A DNA stretch of 64,000 nucleotides from Diabrotica undecimpunctata (GCF_040954645.1 NC_092808.1:12949883-13013882), one strand, 5' to 3'. Shown: positions 33,690-44,239, counted from the stretch's first letter. Notes: generated by a model from the sequence alone, not told the origin. Numbers and translations are program-made.

Positions 33690-34775
33690 TTAACTAATAA
33701 TCTTTTTCAGCTTCCTAAGAGAAGACTCAACTAATCATCCAGGGAAAGATTGAAGGCAAGAGAGGAGTAGGTCGCAAACAAATGTCGTGGCTACGGAACA
33801 TAAAGAACTGGACAGGAATAAATAACAGTGGCGATCTTTTGCATGCCGCAAAAGACAGACATCTGGCCTTAAGATAATTCGCCAACGCACTATAGGTGCA
33901 CGGCACTATAAGAAGAGAAGACTATATACATGGACGTCTCCATCACATAAAGAAAACCACATTGTCAGAAATCAGATAGACTTTATACTCGTAAATAGCA
34001 GATATAAAAACTCAGACCACAATCCGTTAGTTGCTGACGTGAAAATAAAATTAAAAAGAATTGAACTCATAAAACAATAACCAAAAATTAATGTAAGAAT
34101 GCTAAAAAATGAAGAAATAAAAAACGGATTCAATAATAATGTGAATGTTAATATGCACAAAACACTAACTGACAACAAACAAATTATGGACGTAAATAAA
34201 AAGTGGTATAATATAAAAAACACATTACTGAAACCAGCTCAAGAAAGTTTGATACAACATAGGTCAGGGGCCAACAAACAGTGGATAACAGAAAAAATAC
34301 TATTACAGATGGAAGAAAGAAGGAAATATAAAGGAAAAGATCTACAAAAGTATAAAGAAATACAACGAATAATTAAGGAAAAAATCAAAACAGCTTAGGA
34401 AATCTATTTGATGAAACAATGTAAAGAGATAGAAGAACTAGAAACAAAATATGATATGAGAAATATGCACAAAAAATAAGAGGACACATAAAAGACAAAA
34501 AAGGAGTACTACTAATAGATTTATCAGAGAAATTAAGACGATTGGAGGAGTACGTTAGAGAACTTTTCCAAGATGAAAGAGGTGAAATGCAGAAAATACA
34601 AGAATTAAATCCTTTAGAGAGACAGAAGATCACGATAGATGAAATCAAATATGCTATCAAAAACTCTAAAGACAATAAGGCAGGTGGATGAGATGAAATA
34701 CCAGTAGAACTGTTAAAACTAGTGGAAGAGGATAACTTGGAAGCATTGGCAGATTTATTCAACACCCACTGAAAC
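33690..34775 (+). mobile_element. RTE-like LINE, endonuclease end and linker, interrupted
   Basis: Around the nested insert the reading is LFQLPKRR then LYTWTSPSHKENHIVRNQID, then FILVNSRYKNSDHNPLVAD, the terminal SDH motif of an APE-type endonuclease. The linker frame 34099-34398 contains NKKWYNIKNTLLKPAQESL and NKQWITEKILLQMEERRKYK, followed with frame changes by LIDLSEKLRRLEEYVRELF and EIKYAIKNSKDNKAGG at the start of the reverse transcriptase. It stops near 34773, next to the LINE copy at 34824. Confidence 0.8.
33728..33912 (+). mobile_element. 185-bp LINE 3' end nested in the LINE endonuclease
   Basis: AAGAGAAGACT flanks it at 33717-33727 and 33913-33923. It encodes QLIIQGKIEGKRGVGRKQMS and LRNIKNWTGI, the C-terminus of the (GAA)n-tailed family. 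Removing it restores the endonuclease reading LPKRRLYTWTSP. Confidence 0.85.
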
Positions 34776-34823
34776 ATAGGTTTTGAGTTTAATTTTTATG
34801 TTTCAATATGTGATGTGAATGTT

Positions 34824-37671
34824 CATCATTTCTTGGATATTCATCTAATGTCGTCTATCCAGCGTGTTGGTGGTCGTCCTCTACCACCAACACGCTGGAT
34901 AGACGTGTGCGTCTTGCTGCGTTTGTCTTCTCGTGGGCGCCAGTCAATTAGTTTTCTGGTCCATCTTGTGTCTTTCAGTCTCACTATGTGACCTGCCCAA
35001 TTCCATTTCAGCTTGGCTATACGTTCGACGACATCACTGATACCTGTTCTTTTCCTTAAGTTTTGATTCCTTATTTTGTCTTTTTTTGTCACGCCGAGAA
35101 TTGATCTTTCCATGCGCCTTTGTGCCACTCTCATTTTTAGTGCTGTTGGTTTTGTGAGCGTGAGAGTTTCTGCTCCGTATGTCATAATAAGAAGAACGCA
35201 TTGGTCAAATGTCTTCCGTTTCATAGCTATCGGGATGTTGCTCTTAAAGATGTCTCTTAGTGAACCATACACCGCCCAAGCAAGTGTTATTCGTTGTTGA
35301 AATTCACAGGTCTGATTATCTTTGCTTATTCTGATTATCCCGCGATATATGTACATTTCTGTCAATTCTACCACTTGATATTGGATGGTTATGTGTTCGC
35401 TGGGAACCAAATTTGTCATAAATTTGGTCTTACACTGATGTTCATTTTTACACCTATTATTGAAGATACGTTTTCTAATTCTTGTAGCATTTGTTGTGCT
35501 TCACGCAGATCTTCGGTAATAAGTACTATATCGTCGGCAAAACGCAGATGATTGAGCATTTCTCTGTCTATTTTTATTCCTCTATTTTCCCACTTTGGCA
35601 TTTTAAAGGAGTATTCGAGAACCGTTATAAATACTTTAGGTGAGAGAGTGTCGCCCTGTCTCACACCTCGCTTAATATGAATTTCTCTGGTGGTATCATG
35701 TAGTTTTACACGCATTGTGGCGTCTGGTAAATCTTTGTGAAAGTCTACGAAGATAAGTACCAGTGATCTGTTATATTCTATCGATTTTTCTATTAAGGTT
35801 TTTACTGTTTTTAGGTGATCGTTTGTTCCGAATTTTGAGCGGAAGCCAGCTTGTTCTCGGGGCTGGTAGAAATCCAACTTTTTTTCTAGTCTTGTAATTA
35901 TTCGGGTAAACATTTTATAGATGTTGTTCAATAAGCTGATTGGTCTATAGTTTTCTAGGTGCGCCTTGTTTCCTTTCTTGTGTAGTAAAATTGAACAGGC
36001 TGTAAATTCTATAAGAGTAACACTCGCTCATAATTGTTTATTTAGGTGCTGGTATTATTTTTAATATGAAAATAAGTTATATGTAAATTTATCAATTAAT
36101 ATAAATACTGTGTGTGTATGTAATCAAATTACGGTACCTGTGATGTTGATCTAACACTTCTTCTTCTTCCACAGTGCACTGGGGTTGACTCAGATGGGAC
36201 AGAATCTTCTTAAAGTCGCGTCGTCAGGTTTACACAAAAAAATACTGAAGTGTTTAGCGCGCTGATTTATACAAGACTGTGTGAAGTGCGTGTCGTCTCG
36301 TAGCTTCGCTTCCCTTAACTTAAGTCTCATAGGGCGTTGTGTACAGGGCCGTATTAATTCACGATTATAAGACATATACACACGTTAATAAAAGAATTAA
36401 ATATAAAAATAAAATAATAAAAATTATTAATAAAAACTAAGAATATGTGTGGAGGGACGTAACAAAAATTGTTGCTGCATTATTCTGTTTCCGGTATGCA
36501 ACAATCTGTTAGACAAAGGTTAAACAAAATTTTTATTTGGTTGAAAAGGGCACGTCTACCCATCTTTATAGCTTCTATTGCAACACCATCTTCTCCTGGT
36601 GTTTTGTTGTTTTTCATCTTTTTCATTGCGTCTTGGATTTCGCTTAGTGTGATCTCTGGCATTAGCTCTGAACCCTGGTTGATGATTTTACGTGATGCGG
36701 CGGCTTCCAAGTTCGTTTGGTCTTGTCTTTGACTTGTGTACAGTTCTTGATAAAAGTTTTCAACTATGTGTAGTAGTTCTCTATTTAATATACGGACTCC
36801 TTCTTTGTTCTTTAGTTTGTGTATTTAACATTTCCAATTGTTTAGCCGCCTTCTCAAGACTTTCAGACTTTTATTCTCTTCTATAGTTCGGTGGACCTTT
36901 TCATTCTTAAATTTTCTTAATTCTTTCCTTATAGCTTTTGATACTTCTTTATTTATTTTTCATAGTTTTTCTTCATCAATGATTTCGTTTCCTTTGATTT
37001 CTCTTCTAGTTTCCATTAGTTGCTTTGGTTGCAATGGTTATTTTTTTCGTCTTGGCGTCTTTTAAGGCAGCATTTTACTTGAGCCTCCCGAATAGCTTCT
37101 ACGATATTTTCGTTTAGGGTATTTACATTATTTATGCATTCCTTCTTTTTGTAGGATTTTATTGATATTGTCTTGGTATTCATTTAAATTCGTTGGGTCG
37201 TTCCGTATAGGGTTTGCTTTCTTCCTAATCATTTTGAATCTTTCTGTTATTAAGTCTAATTTTAGTTTTGATCTTACCATTCTATTATCGCTGCCTGTGG
37301 TACAGCTATTAAGGACTGTGACATCGTTGAATATATGTTTTTTGTCACTGATTATGTAGTCTATTTCGTTTCTGATCTTGCCACCTGGGCTTTTCCGTGT
37401 CTATGTTCTGTGGTCTTTTTTAGGGAAGAAACTATTTATCTGGTATAGATCTTGTTGTAATAGAAATTCTAGTATTGTTTGTCCACGCTCGTTTCTGCCT
37501 TTGGATCCAAATTTACCTAGTGCTGTTTCCTGTTCATCCTGCTTTAGACCGGTCTTTGCGTTAAAGTCGGCGCATATAATCGTGTAGTGTGTTGGTGTTT
37601 CTTTCAGTGCCGTTGAGATATCATCGTAGAATTCTTCAATCGGCTCATCCGGATGTTCCGTTGTTGGAGCA
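34824..37671 (-). mobile_element. RTE-like LINE copy 2 (endonuclease to RT), minus strand, with solo LTR inside
   Basis: TGATGTGAATGTT flanks it (34811-34823 and 37672-37684). From the high end, minus-strand readings give ICADFNAKTGLKQDEQETAL, RNERGQTILEFLLQQDLYQI, IRNEIDYI and SDNRMV of the endonuclease. Then comes the linker, then EITLSEIQDAMKKMKNNKTP (36710-36480). After the LTR follow RLEKKLDFYQPREQAGFRSK, LVLIFVDFHK, KRGVRQGDTLSPKVF, LRFADDIVLITEDL (35931-35416) and the C-terminal half to 34841. Compared with copy 1 the palm is missing residues after VDFHK, and the 3' end stops short of the normal terminus. A 22-bp hairpin (34852-34873 against 34883-34904) lies at the 3' end. Confidence 0.9.
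35992..36464 (-). mobile_element. Solo LTR (473 bp) inside LINE copy 2
   Basis: On the minus strand it starts TGTTACGTCCC and ends CCTGTTCA, flanked by the 5-bp duplication AAAAT (35987-35991 and 36465-36469, plus strand). It carries a TATA box (TATAAAT, minus strand, 36272-36266) and an AATAAA (36042-36037) in LTR order. The sister LINE copy has the uninterrupted site CAATTTTACTACAC at about 27302. Five-base duplications fit Ty3/gypsy or copia-type elements. No internal region remains, as after LTR-LTR recombination. Confidence 0.85.
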
Positions 37672-37684
37672 TGATGTGAATGTT

Positions 37685-38307
37685 ATGTGAATTCAATTCC
37701 ATTGAACATATTTGAGGAATATGCAAAACTTACTACGATAACTATTATATTCTACCTAACAGTTACAGTGACGCAGCAGTTTTGGAAACATTGCAAGAAC
37801 CATCGAATAATACTATTCCTACAATTTCGTAAAAAAGTGTGAGAAAATGTGAAAAGTTAATCGAAGATTGTTGGGTGCGTGAAAATCTCATCGAACCAAT
37901 TAACCCAATCATCATTTACAATCCAAATAAAAATACCAACGACATTAATCATGAGTATGGATCTATAGTTTATTTTTATGAACGAGAGAGTAATTAGCAT
38001 AATTTTAACAGGTAGCTCCGACCACTCCATGGGCGTGCTCAAGATTAATTGAAAAAATACTTTGAATAATTGTAAAAAATAAATGAATTATTTCAGTGTT
38101 ATAAAGTGTTATGTGTATGTAAACAAAAGTGACCTCTTTTATCACACACTATATTAGAACTGACTGGCCTACATTAAAAAGGGTTTTAAAAAATTCACAT
38201 TTTTTTTAATTTTTAAAAATTACAAAAGAGAAAAAGAGTTTTTAAAACCGTCTAAGGTATGTTAAATAGATGAATAAAAATATTAATATAAAACTTACAG
38301 CTACTTG
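37685..38307. other. AT-rich interval between LINE copy 2 and the DDE transposase gene
   Basis: No gene is seen. It presumably includes the 3' flank of the transposon carrying 38308-39648, but I could not identify terminal repeats. Confidence 0.4.
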
Positions 38308-39648
38308 TTACAAATCCAAATCAGATTCAGAAGATGAACTTTCAGAACCAAGATTTATAATAACTGGCTCGATCATTTTATCAGTAATATTGTCCAGCTT
38401 CCACATTTTTTCCTCTTCTTTAATAGTGTGATTTACTGCCTTTTCCCAGTTTTCAGGTTTTACATTATTTACGGCCTCCAAAAACAACTCTTTAACATCA
38501 TGAATTTTAAAAGTGGTATTTTTTCTTGAAACTTCACTCTTTATCTGTGCCCATACCAGTTCAATCGGGTTTAATTCACAATGATATGGTGGGGATCTAA
38601 GTACTGTCATTCCACGATTTTTGGCAATTTCATCAATTTCGTATTTTTTAAATTTTTCTTTATGAAGGGCACACAACGAATAAAGTTCCTTTCTTATAGA
38701 TCCGGGATGGTACGTAATATTTTTTGAACTCAGCCAATTCTGCAAGTCTTTTTTTAACCACTTGGTTGTGGGCAGTCCTTCTATAAGTCTGGAGTGATAA
38801 CTTGCATTATCCATTACTATTACACAGTTCTTAGGAAGAAGATCTATCATTTGTTCGAACCATTCTTGAAAGACATCAGCGTTCATGTCTTCATGGTAGT
38901 CACCGGTACGAGTTGATTCAAAAGTTAATAAACCACCTTCAACAAAACCGTCTGAACTGCCAATGTGTACTATTATCAGCCTGCGTCCCTTTCCTGATGG
39001 TGGGTTTAAACCAGTAGATAAGTTATTTACAAAAGCGTGCCTTTGACTTGTAACAGTTTCATCCTGCCAAAATTTATTTGGTGTATGACCCTCGTTGATC
39101 CATGTTTCATCAAGATAAAATATTTTTCTTTTTTGGTTTCTCATTTCCTTTATGGTTCTTAGAAAATGTCTTCTCCATATGACAATATCGCTTCTTTCTA
39201 ATAAAATAGACTTTCTGGGATTCTTTTTCCAGCGGAAGCCTATTTCTTTTAAAAGTTTCCATAACGTACTTCGACTCATTTCTGGGTAATCCTTATCATC
39301 TCGAACTGAGACAAGAACTTTATCCAATGTTGGAAATTCTTGTCTAAAGAAGAATTCATGCACTTTCCGTCGAAGTCCTTCTTTAAAATAATATTCTATT
39401 TGAAATTTTGGTTTCCCTGGAGCATTACGTGGCATTTGAAAACTACCACATTTCTCTTCTTTAATAACTCTGTAAATCGTAGATTTCCCAACACCAAGTG
39501 TACTGCTAACTAACTCAACGGTCTCATCAACACTTTCACATAAACGTTTGTCTGTAAATGATTTAAAACAATTAAATATTAATGTTTTTTCATTAACTGT
39601 TAGAGGACCAATTTTTCGGCGTTTACACGGCACTTCCAAATTTTCCAT
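38308..39648 (-). CDS. DDE transposase with D-x82-E spacing, intact ORF
   Basis: The open frame runs without a stop from 39675 to 38308. I prefer the Met at 39648 (MENLEVPCKRRKIG) because related copies also begin shortly before a basic stretch; this gives 446 residues. An N-terminal HTH is seen (STLGVGKSTIYRVIKEEK, about residues 50-67), then a second helical segment (MSRSTLWKLLKEIGFRWKK). The catalytic core follows: FYLDETWINEGHT (first D), VIVMDNASYHS (second D) and RSPPYHCELNPIELVWAQIK (Glu). I count 82 residues between the second D and the E. The tail is Ser/Asp/Glu-rich. The family acts by cut-and-paste transposition in the nucleus. All catalytic residues and the frame are present, so it may be recently active or host-retained. 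I found no terminal repeats. Confidence 0.85.
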   Translation of the reverse strand: MENLEVPCKRRKIGPLTVNEKTLIFNCFKSFTDKRLCESVDETVELVSSTLGVGKSTIYRVIKEEKCGSFQMPRNAPGKPKFQIEYYFKEGLRRKVHEFFFRQEFPTLDKVLVSVRDDKDYPEMSRSTLWKLLKEIGFRWKKNPRKSILLERSDIVIWRRHFLRTIKEMRNQKRKIFYLDETWINEGHTPNKFWQDETVTSQRHAFVNNLSTGLNPPSGKGRRLIIVHIGSSDGFVEGGLLTFESTRTGDYHEDMNADVFQEWFEQMIDLLPKNCVIVMDNASYHSRLIEGLPTTKWLKKDLQNWLSSKNITYHPGSIRKELYSLCALHKEKFKKYEIDEIAKNRGMTVLRSPPYHCELNPIELVWAQIKSEVSRKNTTFKIHDVKELFLEAVNNVKPENWEKAVNHTIKEEEKMWKLDNITDKMIEPVIINLGSESSSSESDLDL

Positions 39649-39890
39649 AACACTAGTATACACAATAAACTGCACCTTGCAACTGAAGTACCTACTTTTA
39701 GTGAACTGTTAAGAATTTTGAATACGCCACTTGGACCTTCCTATATACAAAATGGAAAAACCCACTATCACATTTTCTGTGGAATAAGTTTAGAAGGTAA
39801 TTATCTAGTCAATTACTGTCGTAGATTCCTGGAATTAAAGAATTAAATGTTTGATTGTTGAAACCCTTACTTCGTGGAATGCACTCATTT

Positions 39891-40035
39891 CAGATAAAAT
39901 AAAACGTTTTATTTTATCTAAAGAATTAAACTTTATTTTGCAAATAGGCAAAGAATTAAACTTTATTTTGCAAATAGATAAAATAAAACGTTTTATTTTA
40001 TCTAAAGAATTAAACTTTATTTTGCAAATAGGTAG
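39891..40035. repeat. Tandem repeat of a palindromic AT-rich unit
   Basis: The unit AAAGAATTAAACTTTATTTT plus GCAAATAG occurs three times (starting near 39920, 39949 and 40004). A 28-bp palindrome centred on AAACGTTT within AGATAAAATAAAACGTTTTA is present twice (39893-39920 and 39977-40004). Confidence 0.8.
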
Positions 40036-40959
40036 GTACTTATTAAACTTTTATTGGTTATATATAACCAATAAAATAAACATCTTACATTTCTTGCAAA
40101 TTCATTAGTACCTGTTAACCTCCATCACTCCGACACTGGCAACCTTATTTAGGGATTAGTAACCCTCACAACTATTGTATTCTATTCTGCTCCAACCTTT
40201 ATACCTGGTACCTGGTGGTCATACTCAATTTAAAATTGTTTTCCTATATACTTCTGTAAACTTGTTGACAAATATCTGTTTTTCATTGAGTCACCCGTAT
40301 CAACAGTTTAGGGATTTGCATACATAATTTATTGTTTTATTACTCTCTCATACATAAAGATACACTATAATTCTTGATTACACTGTAAAAGTAATGTTTT
40401 TAATTTTCTCATTCAGAAAAAATATGAGTGTTACTTTTATTATTTTTTCAGTAAGTACTTTCCACTACAATTTAGAAACACTAGAATTTGTATATTTTTT
40501 TTCAACTTTTAACAACAATTGGACAAGTTTTTTTGTTGAAAAAACCGTGAACCCATGATTCGCTTGATATTAAAAATATAATTATTTCTTTGAATTATAA
40601 AAAGACGCGGGATTAAGATTAGATACGAAATTAAAAATAATGTATTAACTCATCGTAAACATTACAAAAAAAACGGAGAAAGGTTTCTAAATTTATAATT
40701 TCTATTTAAGTAGAAAATACATATATCAAAATGAGAAGAGACCATAAAAATTTAAATTACATTTTTGGCTCGTTTGTCCTTGTGCGGTCATATCCTGTAT
40801 ACATCGCCAGATGACAGTGACGACGACACAATTTTTTCCTCCCGATTTGTAACTACGAATTTATTCATTAGCCAAAACAATATAAATATAAATCAATAAA
40901 TTGCAGTTTAATAAAAGATAAAAATCGAGATGCATTCTAGTTAGTCATCGTTTGACCAC
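40036..40959. other. AT-rich interval, nothing recognised
   Basis: No supported gene or element. Confidence 0.45.
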
Positions 40960-41115
40960 AATTATTTCATTGTCAGATTCTAATATCTCCATTCCACTAC
41001 TTGCTTTATTAATTTGATATTAATAACCATTGTACACCTTCTTGGTTCCGCTGACATAATCATCGGTTTGGTTTTTTCTGTAGAAATTACCATGTTGTGT
41101 TGGAGCGTTAAATCA
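40960..41115 (-). mobile_element. LINE reverse-transcriptase fragment
   Basis: The minus-strand reading MVISTEKTKPMIMSAEPRRC matches the same segment in the LINE at 57749-59337 (MEISTEKTKAIVISAEPRRC). The piece is about 50 codons long and lies just after the YADD box in the intact protein. Confidence 0.65.
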
Positions 41116-41130
41116 AATTTAAATAATCTG

Positions 41131-41236
41131 AACATTAGAAATCCTAAGATTTCCTACTTGACGACACTAATTTCAAATTTTCAAATTGAATGAAAAAATG
41201 AAATTCAAAATTTCAAATCTTAGGATTTCTAATGTT
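41131..41236. repeat. 22-bp perfect inverted repeat, 62-bp loop
   Basis: AACATTAGAAATCCTAAGAT+TT at 41131-41152 is the exact reverse complement of 41215-41236. The loop is AT-rich. It could be a small MITE or an inversion scar. Confidence 0.7.
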
Positions 41237-41436
41237 GTTATTAGAGGGCATTGTAAAGTCTGTAAATAATTATTGTACTATGACGGAAGAGATTTAATTT
41301 CGATTCCGAGCCTCAGCATATGTTGCTTTGATGACACCTAATGAAGTTGAAATACGTATAAGCGGATGGCAGATGCCCTGCATTGAAATTAAATCTAAGA
41401 CCATCTTTCTGTCAAAGACCGACTTTCTGTTAAAAT

Positions 41437-41640
41437 AATCAGCTAAGCAGACGACGTAATCTCTCAAAGTGAAGATGATTTACAACGTATGCTGCACCAA
41501 TTTAATATAACCACCAGAAACTTTAACATGTTAATTTCCCCCAAAAAAAGACCAAATGCATGGATACAAAAGCAAATTTACTAAGATGTAAATTTGAGCT
41601 GGAAAGTCAGATAATAGAAAAAATGATGGAGTTTAACCGT
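41437..41640 (+). mobile_element. LINE reverse-transcriptase fragment after the ADD box
   Basis: The reading ADDVISQSEDDLQRMLHQFN followed by TTRNFNMLISPKK is the YADD motif and the following helix of an RTE-like reverse transcriptase, with the Tyr codon lost to a stop. Frameshifts follow. Confidence 0.65.
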
Positions 41641-41980
41641 TTAATGTGGCATCATATTATCTACAGTCGGTTCACAATTTGTTGATAGCTCACTACAAGT
41701 TTAACCCTAATTAGGGACCTGAAATACAGAGAGGATAGGTAATACGATATAATAGTAAAAACCAACCTGAAACTGACGGTTTAAGATGTTTTCGACTAAC
41801 CCACCTTGTATCTGAAGGAATACAATACCTTATAATCCTATTACGAAGGTATTTTGAATGGTTAACAGATTACCGACCAGTGTCGTAGAGTATATGATTG
41901 AAACATTTATTTGAACTAAATAAATATATTTTTTAAATTGTACTTATGTAAATTGTATTTTTTAATAAAACTTATTTATT

Positions 41981-43356
41981 TTATTCAAAAATAAAAAGTT
42001 CAATTGGATTTATTTCGCAGTGGTAGGGTGGAAGTCTAAGGACTGTAATGTTTCGCCTTTCCGCCATTTTGTCAACTACGTATTCCTTGAACTTAGATTT
42101 GTGTTGCCGGGCAATTTTTAGAAGTTCTGCTTTTACCATTCCATCTTCGTAAGGCAGATACTTATTTCGCAGCCAGTCAAGAATATCCTGTTTCTTCCAC
42201 GCAGTCGTTGGAAGTCTTTCTACTAGTCGTGAATGATAAGGTGCATTATCTAATACTATAATTGAATTTGGTGGTATGTGTTCAATCATCTGCTCAAAAT
42301 ACTCTTCGAAAACATCAGCTGTCATCTCCTCGTGATAGTCTTTTGTGCTTTTGGACTGAAATTCCAACAAACCATGCTTAACAAATCCTTTTTCACTGCC
42401 AATGTGAGAAATTATTAATCTACTGGGGAGATACCAGTAGACCAACCTTCCATAAAGGCTTGCCTGGAGCTTAATATATTTTTATCTGACCAAATTTTTT
42501 TTAGAGTATGACCTGAGTATACCCACGTTTCATCCTGGTAGAAGATGGACCTTCCTTCAGCCCGGAATTTTCGTATGGATCTTAGATAATTTCTTCTCCA
42601 ACATATTATCTCCTCCCGGTCAATCAAAAGTGATTTTCGGTCTGATTTCTCCCACCGGAAATTTAATTCTTTTAAAATTTGCCACAATTTAGTTCGTCCG
42701 ATATGAGGCAAATCCGGGTCGTCTCTAACTTCTTGTAAAATTTTGTTTAGGTTTGGTATTTCTTTTTTGAAAAAAAATCCATGAATTAATTAATATTTAA
42801 ATGGGAATAAGCCACAATTAAAGGTTAAAATACATTTATTGACGTTTCAATTTCCACTTCGGAAATCGTTCTCAAAATACAAACTAATGTTTGTATTTTG
42901 AGAACGATTTCCGAAGTGGAAATTGAAACGTCAATAAATGTATTTTAACCTTTAATTGTGGCTTATTCCCATTTAAATATTGATTAATTTAAAATGCCAC
43001 AAGAAAATAGCTTCAGAACAATATTAAAATCCATGAATTTTCCTTCGAATACCATTTTTGGCAAATTCATCAATTTCAATAGACTTTTTCCCTCTCTTTA
43101 AGTATTCGTTTGTGTTTGGGTTAGCTATACCGTGTTTTTTTCTTTCTGATAGGAACCTATATATAGTTGACTCTCCTACGCCAGTCATGTTGGCACAACT
43201 TTCGACTATGTTGCGAACAGTGTTTGTGGGATTCTGAGAAACCAGAGCATCGTGAACATTCAGGACAATAGTCTTCTCTCTTGGTGAATAGACAGACTTA
43301 CTGACTGTACGCAACAGTACCGGTGTAAAACTTGATGATGTTGATGATGAAGCCAT
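41981..43356 (-). pseudogene. DDE transposase with D-x82-E spacing, broken by an insertion
   Basis: I place the start at Met 43356 (MASSSTSSSFTPVLL); the longer open frame upstream runs out through other sequence. HTH: NMTGVGESTIYRFLSERKK. The frame is cut after RRKIHGF by the fold-back insert at 42788-43025, resumes with FFFKKEIPNL, and continues to 42415 (LWQILKELNFRWEK, IFYQDETWVYSGHT with the first D). A small deletion with frameshift near 42430 follows, then IIVLDNAPYHS (second D) and RLPPYHCEINPIEL (Glu). I count 82 residues between D and E, as in 38308-39648, but sequence identity is moderate, so these are separate lineages. The C-terminus after the Glu is lost. Confidence 0.85.
42788..43025. 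mobile_element. Fold-back insertion (238 bp) with 14-bp target duplication (PLE-like)
   Basis: AAAATCCATGAATT is present at 42774-42787 and 43026-43039. Arms of about 100 bp (42784-42884 and 42889-42989) pair with one mismatch around a TAAT loop. They contain the word GACGTTTCAATTTCCACTTC then GGAAATCGTTC. A 36-bp tail follows the right arm and begins TAAAATGCCACAAGAAAATA, matching the tail of the larger insert at 3986-4594. Removing the insert rejoins the transposase reading RRKIHGFFFKK. Confidence 0.85.
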
Positions 43357-43489
43357 CACAAACAATCCAACAAAACGAGGACGAGCGAAAGGTACGTATA
43401 TGTTCGTAGGTATAAGAAATAAAAAATCACTCACGCACTGCATATAATTCGCAAAAGAAATATTCGAGACGCTAATTACTGCCGTAGAC

Positions 43490-43658
43490 CAGTGGCACAC
43501 CGAGGGGTTTTGGGGGTTAAACCCCCCCCCCCCAGGACCCTATTCCGACACTATTACTTACACATTTTAAGGACTCAAAATGGAGGCAACACCATAAAAA
43601 AAATTTTGGTGACCAACCAAAACCCCCCCCCCAGAGGCAAATTCTAGGTGCGCTACTG
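43490..43658. mobile_element. hAT-like MITE (169 bp) with 8-bp target duplication
   Basis: CCGTAGAC occurs at 43482-43489 and 43659-43666. The ends are CAGTGGCACACC and, reversed, CAGTAGCGCACC. An 8-bp duplication with CAGTGGC-type ends is the hAT signature. Two long C runs (around 43530 and 43628) lie inside. Confidence 0.8.
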
Positions 43659-44068
43659 CCGTAGACGCGGACACACCGACGAGCCGTAAATTACATGCAA
43701 TCAAAAACGTACTAAACAAAAAAATTGTTTTCGTTCGTAATAACTTCACCCTTTTAAGTTAAGTTTCGAATATAAACTGAACAAACGAGGCACGTGGCCA
43801 AAGCATACCCATTATATTATTAAAAATCTGGGGAATTCCATCCTAATTATCTTGCAACGAATAGTACCTTCGGATATGAATTCCAGGTTTTCTAGTAAAG
43901 TGATTAAACGCGAAGATTAGTATTGAAATATCCAAAGAGATAAGGTATTCTTATTTACAAAATTGTTAATGGTTAAATTCTTATTTTTATTAATATAATA
44001 TAATTACATAACATTAGCCGTGAAAGTTTTAATTGTTTTTTGCTAAATATATTAGTATTAAAATATTA

Positions 44069-44074
<6 letters not shown>

Positions 44075-44117
<43 letters not shown>
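44075..44117. repeat. (AT)n microsatellite
   Basis: An uninterrupted AT dinucleotide run of about 42 bp. Confidence 0.95.
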
Positions 44118-44118
<1 letters not shown>

Positions 44119-44239
44119 CAGTATTAAAAAATATTATATTATTATTTAATGAATAAACACCTCAGGAACGCCTATGGTTTACGACCGTTTTATGAGTTTG
44201 AGGCACATTTCGTACTCTCAACAATTTATGAACGGAGAA

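Noticed and set aside
44075..44117. (AT)n run as a CRISPR-like or regulatory array
   Set aside because: A simple microsatellite; no spacers or repeat structure. No CRISPR array, operon or bacterial feature is present in the window.
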